Source of the DNA: Paragyromitra xinjiangensis
Taxonomy: Eukaryota > Ascomycota > Pezizomycetes > Pezizales > Discinaceae
Direction: 5' to 3'
Assembly: GCA_038503065.1 (NCBI GenBank)
Contig: JBCAMK010000012.1
Coordinates: 310,001 to 374,000 of the forward strand
DNA length: 64,000 nt
The notes beneath the pieces are model-generated. The model saw nothing but the letters and a program-made list of their open reading frames with translations. It was not told the DNA's origin and made no database searches. Both the position numbers and the translations under genes were made by a program. How positions within the stretch are numbered: position 1 is the first letter of the stretch; each line of letters starts with the position of its first letter. This document shows positions 1-8,291 of the stretch, piece by piece.

Positions 1-550
1 CGGCGATGGAGGCGTTGCGGCTGATGAGACCGAGGAGGTTTTGTTGTTGCTGGAGATGGTTCTGTTGGGCTTGAGCTTGCTGCTGGACCTGTTGTTGGAG
101 CTGTTGATTACCGCGCTGGACGGCAGCAGCAGCAGCAGCTTGGGCTTGAGCGTTATAGATTTGCTGTTGCTGGTATCTGTGGGGGGTTAGCTATGGGATG
201 AAGGCAGTACCGAGGGATGGGGAGAGGAGGGGGAAAGGGGGAGGTTTGGGTAGAGACTCGGGACACGGGAAGCAGCAGTATACGCCGTTTGAAGGATCGA
301 TCCGTGCCTTTTCTCCATTCTTTATTTCACCCTCCCTTTATGTACTTCTTCTCCTTCTCCTCTCCTCCCTCCCCTATAGACAAAAGATAGATGCCACTCA
401 CCTATTGCCGTCCATCAGCTGGGAATGCATGCCCCCCCCACCACCCCCGCCTCCGCCCGCACCCATCGGATGTCCGCCCTGCTGTTGCTGTTGCTGAAAC
501 GACGAGGGGACATGCATGGTCGGGCCAAAAGTGGCTCGTGCCGGTGGCAT
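1..550 (-). CDS. Gln/Ala/Gly-rich protein, N-terminal part (runs off the window)
   Basis: The first exon is 550-402 and the second 176-1, still open at the window edge. The intron 401-177 (225 bp) has a GTGAGT donor and an ACAG acceptor, and the phase matches (AG + A gives Arg). The protein starts MPPARATFGPTMHVPSSF, continues with six Gln, a run of nine Gly and, after the intron, alternating Gln/Ala tracts (six Ala encoded by GCTGCTGCT repeats) and then LLGLISRN. Nothing in the visible 108 residues is a folded domain, so the family cannot be told. Long Gln/Ala tracts of this kind are common at the N-termini of fungal transcription and RNA-regulation proteins; that is general knowledge, not proof. 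The start is the first ATG after the shared promoter, and a second in-frame ATG lies 11 codons further in. Confidence 0.6.
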
Positions 551-958
551 TACTTGATTGAACGGGGTAGAATTGGACTGATGATTAGAATTTAATTAAG
601 ACTGAGTGGATGTAGGGAAAGAGAGAAGGATTTGCATTCTCTATTGGAGAGTGGGGGGTGAGAACGAGCGATTGAAACTGATTGATGTTGTCTTGAAGTG
701 GAAATCCGCGAAGTTGCTCTGCTGTTAAAGCGGCAGCGCAGAGCCGCCCGTGACTAAGCGGTTGCCCTGCTAAAGTGAGTCGCTGCTCTAAGGATCTGCA
801 TCTGTACAGCGCATCACCGTCATCAGGCATCCTCTCAGCTATTCTCCCCAACAATCCACCGACAATCCACCGACAATCTCCCCCTCCACCTCTCGTTTAC
901 TCCTTTTTGGTCCTCTAACCTCTTTACCCCCCTCTACTCACCAACCCTCTCTCTCACC
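551..958. promoter_or_regulatory. Divergent promoter region
   Basis: These 408 bases separate two start codons pointing away from each other, so they must hold both promoters. The dcp1-like side ends in a CT-rich tract (about 880-957) running up to CACC-ATG, the usual layout of a fungal core promoter. I see no convincing TATA box. Confidence 0.55.
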
Positions 959-1699
959 ATGCCCCCCCAAAATAGAACCCCTACGGACCTCAACTACGCC
1001 GTCCTCTCCCGCTACCTCCCCCGCCTCAACCAAATCCTCACCACTGCCTCCTACGCACACATCTACCTCTGGTCCTCTACCTCACAATCTTGGTCAAAAG
1101 CCAACTTCGAAGGTTCAATCTTCATCGTCTCCCTCACCCCACCTACCCCCTCCCAACCCGAAGACTACCTTCTCTTCCTCCTGAACCGCAGCGGCCTCGA
1201 CAACTTCTCCTATGCGCTACGCGAACCCGCCTACATCGACCCAGACTGCGGCGATATCATCATGCTCCGCGCAAACGACAGCGACACAACCGACTCCGAG
1301 CTCGTCTACGGCCTCTTTGTATCCTGCGAAGAAAACACCAGTACCGCCGGCGACCGCGAGAAGCTACTTCGCGCAATGAAGGACTGTGCAACTGCGTATC
1401 AAACTGCGAGTGCAGAGGCAGCAGCTGCGCCAGCTGGAAGACAGATCTCGCTGACGGAGTTGTTCCAAGGTGAGGGGAGACGGGAGGCGCAGTATGTGCC
1501 ACAGGTGCAGCAGGGTTATTATATGCCTGGTTGGGAGGGGATGGGTGGTCAGCCGTTATCAGCGCCCTTGCAGCAGCAGATGTATTATGGGCAGCCCCAG
1601 GTGGGGAGTTCTAGTGGGGATATGTTGATGAATTTATTCCACCGGGCGAGTGAAGCGAGGTTGAGAGGTGGTACACCGACACAGGGTCAAGGATATTGA
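959..1699 (+). CDS. dcp1: mRNA-decapping enzyme subunit Dcp1-like protein
   Basis: Single exon, 246 residues. Residues about 10-140 fit the EVH1-like fold of Dcp1, the activator of the Dcp2 decapping enzyme in cytoplasmic mRNA decay. Visible family marks are the opening helix with LNYAVLSRYLPRLNQIL, the strand YAHIYLWSSTSQSW, the segment FEGSIFIVSL, and the family's NR-GLDNF motif (here LNRSGLDNFSYAL, about residues 75-87). A hydrophobic strand ELVYGLFVSC and a helix starting DREKLL close the domain. The C-terminal 90 residues are Gln/Gly/Tyr-rich and look disordered, as in many fungal Dcp1 proteins. The start has a good context (CACC-ATG) right after a CT-rich tract. No intron is needed. The family call is fairly secure; the exact orthology was not tested. 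Confidence 0.85.
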   Translation: MPPQNRTPTDLNYAVLSRYLPRLNQILTTASYAHIYLWSSTSQSWSKANFEGSIFIVSLTPPTPSQPEDYLLFLLNRSGLDNFSYALREPAYIDPDCGDIIMLRANDSDTTDSELVYGLFVSCEENTSTAGDREKLLRAMKDCATAYQTASAEAAAAPAGRQISLTELFQGEGRREAQYVPQVQQGYYMPGWEGMGGQPLSAPLQQQMYYGQPQVGSSSGDMLMNLFHRASEARLRGGTPTQGQGY

Positions 1700-3584
1700 A
1701 ACTTCGACATTGGAGGAAGTAGTCGTTGTATGATGTGAACACGGTCGTAGGGATGTATGATACCACATGAAACATGTTGTAGTCGTTACTATGGGAGCAA
1801 CTGACGGTAGGGGTACTCACTTTTTTGGAGAAAGGTTTGATGGGCTGGGAGGAAGAAAATTACGATTTTTGCGGTTTGGGATATTGTGGAATTTATCTAT
1901 TATGGTGCACTGGCGCTGGGGGTTTTTATATTGGGTTTGGATGGTAATACCATATGTATAATAAAATTTCGTTTTTGGGTTTATCCTCACTAATTGGCTG
2001 CTTGAAGGTGACGAGTGATTGACTGTGAAGATACTTGTGTCGAATAAACCACAAACCCTGGTTGGGGGTGTCCAAGTTGGTACAGTTGCGTCCAACGACG
2101 CAACGGACGCAACGAGGTGTCACGAGCCACACAGTACAACACCTTCAAATTGACCATGCCTCCTACAACTGGATCTGAATCGCGCTATGGAATAAAGGAT
2201 GCACAGTTGCGTTCTTGCGGTTTTTGAGGTACCACGATGCAACGAAGCGCAACGAGCCCACAGCACAACACCCCTAAATCCGCCACGCCTCCAACAACTA
2301 ACCTGAATCATGCTGGTTGAATAAAGGACATACTATTATTGATTTAAGAAGGCATGATGCTGACTTTTTTGTTGAATAGTAAATATTTTCATAGTTCACT
2401 GTTGAATGGTTTATGGCACCTTGTTGCATCAGGGTACTTCAAAAACCGCAAGAACTTGTCGGACGCAACTGTATGTCTTAACGAAAGTGTCTATCGCTAG
2501 TGATACTCCGTGAAGACAACTGGAGTCTGAACCTGTCTCGTGCCCAGCCTTTGATGCTTGGCGCCAACCTCACACGTCTTTTGGGGGGGAATTGCACATT
2601 TTTAGTGTCTGAACAACCATTCCCTCCAGAAAGATTCAAGATGCAAGTATCATGTGATATGGATCAATTCTTAACGTACGTAGAAAATGCTAACACATTT
2701 GTCAGCTTAGGGAACTATTCGGAAAGGTAATTGGATATAGGACAGCTACATCTATAAGCATTATTTGCTACTCCTTTAGCCTACCTGTCTCGTTCCCAGC
2801 GTATTTCCCCACGATCACCGCATTTTATTCACAATCATGGCCAGATATATATCACCCCCGTAGCTTTGCAACGAGGTCGTCAACAGTAGCGAAACACAAA
2901 GAAAAAATACAATTTGGGCGTGGTCCAGATAAAGCCCGCTCGCTACCTCCCAATAGTAGATTTTATCAAACCCCGGTCATAGCTAACAATCCCCGCGCTG
3001 TTTCTCCCGGGTTACTTTAGTTCATATCTGTATATTGTTTCCTTGGTTTCCTTTCTCAGCCGTAGAATTTCTCCTGCGCTCCTTGATTGAGCGATGTCTT
3101 AGCCTCTTTAGGAAATGTAGAAGACGATTCAGACCCATCCTACGTTAGCGTCACGGGATATCACTCGCAGAGGCGGGAGTGCCCCACTGTCGATCAAGAG
3201 CTAGACAGCAGCAGGAAAATATAGAAGTGAAGGTTACAAAAATATAGAGCCCTAAGAGGAAAAAAAATCAGACTGTGGTTCTTGCCCAGTCCCATTATCT
3301 GTGGAACCCACAGGGCGCCGGATCATACTTCTGAAGTGGTGATAGCCAACTTGACCTCCAGCTCGACTAACTACACATGAACACCACTAAACATCGTGTT
3401 CAAGTTCCTGAACCTCATCTCTACTAAGAGATTTTTAAGCACACAATCTTGAAACCCGTTTGGTCCATCTCGATAAATCCTCAAAGGGTATATAATGGTG
3501 GACCTCTCGACACCGGAAGACCCCTCACCACTATATTATCGCGATACACAATCTCACCAACAGAATCCTCCAGACCAAACGCAA
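1700..3584. other. Intergenic region, 1.9 kb
   Basis: No supportable gene. It holds the 3' end of the dcp1-like gene, a 389-bp inverted-repeat element (2083-2471), and behind it fragments that share the terminal motif CCTGTCTCG (at about 2532 and 2785, same orientation) with the nested insert at 6237-6352. The short open frame at 2500-2730 lies in this repeat debris. A TATATA box sits at 3489-3494, upstream of the next gene. Confidence 0.6.
2083..2471. mobile_element. MITE-like element, CAGTTGCGTCC family, copy 1
   Basis: Terminal inverted repeats start CAGTTGCGTCC and end GGACGCAACTG, with TA immediately outside on both sides (2081-2082 and 2472-2473), as expected for TA-target elements of the Tc1/mariner type. 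The right end (from about 2428) is the reverse complement of a roughly 50-bp terminal unit including TTCTTGCGGTTTTTGAAGTA. The left end is rearranged: the outer CAGTTGCG occurs again at about 2201, followed by the inner part of the repeat, so the left side looks duplicated. No open reading frame encodes a transposase. A second copy in opposite orientation is at 5993-6365. Confidence 0.75.
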
Positions 3585-4595
3585 ATGTGTCTCAATATCC
3601 TCACCACCTTTGCCTGCGGGCACACATCCATCGACTGGGTTCCAACAGTACCCCGCTGTGACCTTAATCTTAATTTCCATAATTCCCCCCTAGTCCAAGA
3701 GGCTAATCCGGCGGTTTGTAACGACTGCTTAAGCGAAGCATATGATATGTCCTGGGACTCCGACTACAGTTTCAACCAAAACCCAACTCCAGAAATCGAG
3801 GTTACTCCAACAGAAACCTCCAGCACCCATATAGCCTCCGGATCGAACAACCCCAGCTTTTGCTCATTGCTATTCACCGAGGAAGATGGAACTATCGACT
3901 ACGACGCAATGGGCGAATTTCCTACGAGCCCGTTCGACCATGAGAGTATCTCCGAGACAGACGAACCTGAATTGCTCACGGGCTACCACGCTGCGAGCGA
4001 ATCACTTTATTTGTCCGGTCAGCCTTATGACTTTACTGAGACCTCTGGTGTAATTTCGTATGAACTCGGTCCAGTTCCTGAACCTGTTTTCACTACGGAA
4101 TCGTTAAGTTATCTTGAGTCTTCTGCTGACAACACAACGCAAACGAGGGGCAACATTTCTTACGATGGTCAAATGCTTCCTCCTCTTCATAGAGTAATGG
4201 GTTCTATTCTTGAATGTGTCCACATTACGGGGTCGTGCTGTCTTGAACCTTTTATCGATGAATTCCATACGCCTGGCAACATCGCATATGATGGTCAGGT
4301 GCTTCCTCCTCTTGATACTGCATATATGTCTCTCCCCGATTCTATGCGCACTCCGAAGTTGGACTGTCTTGAACCTCCTCCTGTGGTGCAGACGAGTTAT
4401 AAGATTCCTCACGATATTCGGATGCTTCGTGCTCTTGATAAAGAATTTGATTCTGCTCCTGATTCTGCGCGCACTAGGAGGCCGTTGCACTGTCTTGAGC
4501 CTTCTGTTGATGACGGGGTTGAGACGCGCGACAGCGTCTCATGTGATGCTCAGGCTCTTCGTGCTCTCGATAAAGCATTTGCGTCTCGTCATTAG
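3585..4595 (+). CDS. Orphan protein with degenerate 41-43-residue tandem repeats
   Basis: Single exon. I start at the ATG at 3585 (336 residues, MCLNILTTFACGHTS...) rather than the in-frame ATG at 3495, because a TATATA box ends at 3494 and would put the transcript start beyond 3495. The N-terminus has a Cys/His cluster (TFACGHTSIDW, then RCD and CNDC) that could bind zinc. The middle is acidic and Ser/Thr-rich. The last 150 residues hold three and a half repeats, each opening like N-I-[SA]-Y-D-G-Q-x-L-P-P-L and closing on C-L-E-P (NISYDGQMLPPL, NIAYDGQVLPPL, KIPHDIRMLRAL, SVSCDAQALRAL). No signal peptide or membrane segment is visible. I do not recognise a function. Its neighbours are mobile-element debris on both sides. 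Confidence 0.6.
   Translation: MCLNILTTFACGHTSIDWVPTVPRCDLNLNFHNSPLVQEANPAVCNDCLSEAYDMSWDSDYSFNQNPTPEIEVTPTETSSTHIASGSNNPSFCSLLFTEEDGTIDYDAMGEFPTSPFDHESISETDEPELLTGYHAASESLYLSGQPYDFTETSGVISYELGPVPEPVFTTESLSYLESSADNTTQTRGNISYDGQMLPPLHRVMGSILECVHITGSCCLEPFIDEFHTPGNIAYDGQVLPPLDTAYMSLPDSMRTPKLDCLEPPPVVQTSYKIPHDIRMLRALDKEFDSAPDSARTRRPLHCLEPSVDDGVETRDSVSCDAQALRALDKAFASRH
4140..4590 (+). repeat. Tandem repeat inside the orphan gene, about 120-129 bp units
   Basis: Repeat units start near 4157, 4277, 4403 and 4532. The DNA keeps recognisable blocks such as GATGGTCA-ATGCTTCCTCCTCTT and TGTCTTGAACCT between the first two units. The last two units are closer to each other (CTTCGTGCTCTTGATAAAG) than to the first two, suggesting two rounds of duplication. 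Confidence 0.6.
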
Positions 4596-5992
4596 GCAAG
4601 CGTTTGAGTATGTTATCGGGTGTCGTTAGAGGAAGGGTTTCTTTGGTGTTGGTGTGGTTTTGGAGTTTAGAATATGTGCTTATTTTATTTGTTTTTCTTT
4701 TAAGCTTATATATGTACACTCTCAAATACCATACCTTCGGTTACCCTTTCAGTTTCTAGCAATGGGTCTGTGTGAATATATGCAATCATTGAGGTAGTTT
4801 GCTTTCCTGTTTGATCATTCTGTTCGACTAGAAACTTTTCTTTGGTTGCATGCGCGATATTCTTGTATCTGGAAATTAGTGAAACTATGATTAAAAAAAA
4901 TAAAAACATATAATGTTAGTTACGCACCGCCTAACCAACGGAATATTCACTCTTGATTAGTGAAATCCATCATACGACTTGCTTTAATTCTAGTAGTTAT
5001 TCGGTTAAAACTCCGTGAAATGCCCCCTCCCCCGGCCTCCTGCAGCCATCCAGCTTACATAGTCACTGGGAGTGACGTTCTGCAGTCAAGATTTAAGTTT
5101 AGCCCACGCATGCTCAGGTTATGGGTATGGAGATGGAACATCGGGAATTGCCGCCCTATGGGGTTACCATAGAAAAATTGCGAGACCTGTTCCATCTCCA
5201 TATGCTTGCCCGAGCACATCGTGATATCTTAAGCTCGCTTATATCCCACTAGCAACAGTAGCGAAAATAAAGTCTGTTTGGTTCGGTACAAGCAGCGTGA
5301 AAGAACCACAAGAACAGCAAATTTTTTGTGCCCTGTGCAATCCCCATTCATATGAACGCATCTTGCTTGCTATAGAATTTATTTTGCCGCTAGTACATAG
5401 GTTTTGCTGCGCAGGGAGTTTACAGTTACATGTAGTTATATTAGCTCATAAACACGGAATGCCTACGGTACGCAACAAGCTGCGCAGTGGGGCTGGGCAC
5501 GAGGCTGATAAAACCCCCTGAATGTATTTTCTAAACGCCAGTCTGGACCTGGCGCAGGGGAACTAGAGTATGGCAGCCCGGAGGTTGTGAGAAAATCCGT
5601 TTCCTGAGGGGCGTTATTGTACCCGCCCTTTGGTTAGTGGTTGATCAACACTGTGGCCACCCAATACCGCTGCTGCACGCTACGTGCGAGGGCTAGGAGC
5701 GGGTGAGCTGGTGGCTTGCTTTGAAGTCAACGACACGAGTAACCTACCAGGGGCCCTGGTTTTCGGCATCTTCTATCGCTTTATCATTGGTTATCCTAAA
5801 ATCTAGTCGTTTTTCTCGAAGCTACATGTAACTATTGGTCAGGTTTTCTCGGGACTGAATGCCTCGGCGGCTTTTTGAGAGCTGGGAAAATTTTGATTCG
5901 TACTAGATCTATATAGAGTACCATAAAAACTCAGTCATAACGAATTGACCTGGACTGAGACCGCATGATAGAATAAGTGCCTCCAATTGGTA

Positions 5993-6365
5993 CAGTTGCG
6001 TCCAACAAGTTCTTGCGGTTTTTGAAGTACCATGATGCAACAAGATGCCATGAACCACTCAATGAAAGTATTTACTATTCAACAAAAAGAAAGCATTAAT
6101 AGTATGTCCTTTATTGTACTGGCGTGATTAAGATTCAGTTGTGGGAGGCATGGTGGGTTTGGGGATGTTGCGCTATGGGGCTCGTGGTTCCTTGTTGCGT
6201 CATGGTACCTCAAAAACCGCAAGAACTTGTTGGGCGCCTGTCTCGTGCCTAGACTTGTGCTTGGCGCCAAGGTTCGTACCTCACGCGTCTCTAAGCAAGA
6301 ATTGTGAATAAAATACAATAATTATGGAAAAATAGGCTGGGAGCGAGACAGGTTGGACGCAACTG
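5993..6365. mobile_element. MITE-like element, CAGTTGCGTCC family, copy 2 (interrupted)
   Basis: Same terminal repeats as the copy at 2083-2471 and TA on both sides (5991-5992, 6366-6367). Left end: CAGTTGCGTCCAACAAGTTC then the inner block; right end: the inverse, split by a 116-bp insert. The interior matches copy 1 read on the other strand (for example the stretch with ATAAAGGACATACTATTA), so the two copies are inverted relative to each other. No coding capacity. Confidence 0.75.
6237..6352. mobile_element. Nested short inverted-repeat insert, CCTGTCTCG termini
   Basis: This 116-bp segment starts CCTGTCTCG and ends CGAGACAGG, and sits inside the right terminal repeat of the element at 5993-6365. 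The host sequence on its two sides is TTGGGCG (6230-6236) and TTGGACG (6353-6359), which looks like a 7-bp target-site duplication with one mismatch. Fragments with the same terminus and interior (GCTTGGCGCCAA, CTCACRCGTCT) lie at about 2530-2590. Confidence 0.6.
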
Positions 6366-6833
6366 TACACACCACCAATTTCCAGGTTATTACAGCCAGT
6401 ATAAACAAGATCCCTAGTTAACCCAAATCCTATCTCCCAACCAGTTAGAGTGCGTATATATCCTGCTGTCTCAGTCCAGGCCAATTCGTTTCGAATGAGT
6501 TTTTACGGTATGTATACAAATGTTTTGGGGATCTCTGCATGGGCGATTCGAGGGCGCATGCAGCCTAGCTGGTGGCGGGCGGCCTGGACTATTGCCTGAC
6601 TTAACAGCCACACCTGGTTACAGTGGACAGCAATGAAGGCCATCTTGAATCGTAGGATGGGAAAAGATCAATATTAACTCTCCTTCTCTGTCTCTTCTAG
6701 CAAGATGGGATTGTGAGTAGCCACTTTACAGTTTCTGACGGCTGAACTGAAATGATATAGGAGATACCGAATCATAATTGGTGGATCTAAAATTTAAATA
6801 CCAACCACTCAAGCAGGTTGTCTTAGTTGCATG

Positions 6834-7665
6834 TGGACTGGAAACACGTAGTGTGGCCCATGAGGCAGCTCGAGGCAAGCCAGGAAGTATGCCTTGAGGC
6901 ACCTCGGGCTGCTCGAGCAATGGAGGGCTTGCCTCGAGGTGCCTGAGGTGTCTCGAGGCATAGAGGCATAGAGATACTATTAGAGGTACCCTCTAAGTAA
7001 AGGTTATTGTTCAATACACTAGTATCTAATAAATTAGCTATCTACCAATATCGTCTTCTTCCTAGTCGAGTTTACTCGTATCATCCCATCATTCCCTCAA
7101 TGGCCGCTTACTGTATTAAGTTTTCAAATCCTCTATATCGTGTTAGGTCATTAATATTGGGGAATTCTTTATTGGAGGATGCTGCCGTGGATGACATAGT
7201 GCTAGTAGGTATGTGGGTTACTGCTAGTGGTATTAATCCCGAAGGTACCGATGAGAGATAGATGGGGAATACGTATAGAAGTACCGTAAAACTCGAAAAA
7301 TTCGTTATCTCTGCAATCCACGTGGTAGGGGTAAGCGGGAGCGGCTCTACGGGTTTTGAAGCTGCAATTGGAGCTTTTAATAGCTACATGTTCTATAGAG
7401 GTAATCAAAGAATCAACCAAAGTAACTAGTAAAACCACCTACCCACCCTACCACGTGGATTGCGAGATAACGAATTTTTTTCGAGTTTTTACGGTAGTTC
7501 CATGGACTTGGATGATATTCAGGGGTTGATCATCGTCGCTGTGAGACCCCATAGGCCCGAGACCTCGAGGCACCTCGTGCTCGCGGCCCCCCTGCCTCGT
7601 ACAGCCTCGATTTGAGGCTTGTCTCGTGGACCGCACTAGGGACACGTCGTATCTGCAGTCGTGAC
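6834..7665. repeat. Possible diverged inverted pair of CTCGAG-rich arms
   Basis: The arms at about 6834-6965 and 7555-7665 are both packed with CCTCGAGG-like words. When one is read on the other strand they align over short stretches (TGCCTCATGGGCCACACTA against TGTCTCGTGGACCGCACTA), with mostly transition differences. They may be the long arms of an older, RIP-decayed element into which the 7284-7494 element inserted. The alignment is patchy, so confidence is low. Confidence 0.3.
7284..7494. mobile_element. 211-bp TA-flanked MITE, CCGTAAAACTCG termini
   Basis: The two ends are inverse copies over about 50 bp, from CCGTAAAACTCGAAAAA through TTCGTTATCTC-GCAATCCACGTGGTAGGG, with only a few one-base differences. 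TA lies on each side (7282-7283 and 7495-7496). The 110-bp interior has no coding capacity. This is the best preserved element in the window. Confidence 0.85.
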
Positions 7666-7972
7666 ATACTTTGTCCCTGGCTCTCTTTGCCCAGCGATGT
7701 TGCCCGAGGCTCCCTCTTACTCATGATGCAGTCGAGTGCCCGATAATGCAGGGGTTTTTGGTGATTGGCTGAGTGTTATAGGGAAAATGTATAAAAACTA
7801 CAATCACTGGTTTGATCAACAATGGTGGCGATGCTACTCAGCCTTGTTTACTAGGTGCATTTGAGTTGGATAGCTGGAAGCATCACGAGCAGAGTATACT
7901 GAACGAATCTAAACCAAGAACGCAGGATGGTAATTTTTGCTGGCTGATCGCACAGACATTAAGTCTCAATTA

Positions 7973-8190
7973 CCGTATAAACTCAGAAATAACGAATGGA
8001 GCCGGGCTGAGACTATCTGAGTTTATATGGTATGTACAATCAATGGTTCAACCCAAAACTATGCGATTGGAGTTTGTTTAGCTTAAGCCGCTCTGAAAAG
8101 GTGACCAAAGTAACAGCTTAATCAACCACCAACTCGCCTTTGCCGACCTCTTCTACGGGGATTTAGGGACCGAATTTTTTGTTTTTGCGG
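7973..8190. mobile_element. Diverged copy of the CCGTAAAACTCG MITE just upstream of the NLR gene
   Basis: Left end CCGTATAAACTCAGAAATAACG, right end the inverse of CCGCAAAAACAAAAAATTCG, TA on both sides (7971-7972, 8191-8192), and nearly the same length (218 bp) as the copy at 7284-7494. The interiors share words (GATTGGAG-TTT-TTAGC; CCAAAGTAAC; AACCACC). A further 17-bp inverted repeat (7971-7987 with 8016-8032) lies inside. It ends about 100 bp before the NLR start codon. Confidence 0.55.
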
Positions 8191-8291
8191 TATAAGACCC
8201 ACGGTTAGTCACCTGGCAGGGGCATAACTTCATATAACCAGAACCGCGAATCCTCCTCCATCACTACTTTTGCAATAACTTCTAACCCACC

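Larger units (their letters stand above)
4596..8291. other. Intergenic region, 3.7 kb, rich in element remnants
   Basis: No supportable gene. It contains the elements described separately at 5993-6365 (with a nested insert), 7284-7494 and 7973-8190, plus a diverged half-copy of the last family starting with TACCATAAAAACTCAG near 5920. Two CTCGAG-rich stretches lie at 6834-6965 and 7555-7665. The short open frames at 4960, 5297, 7007 and 7812 have no recognisable content and run through repeats. Confidence 0.6.
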
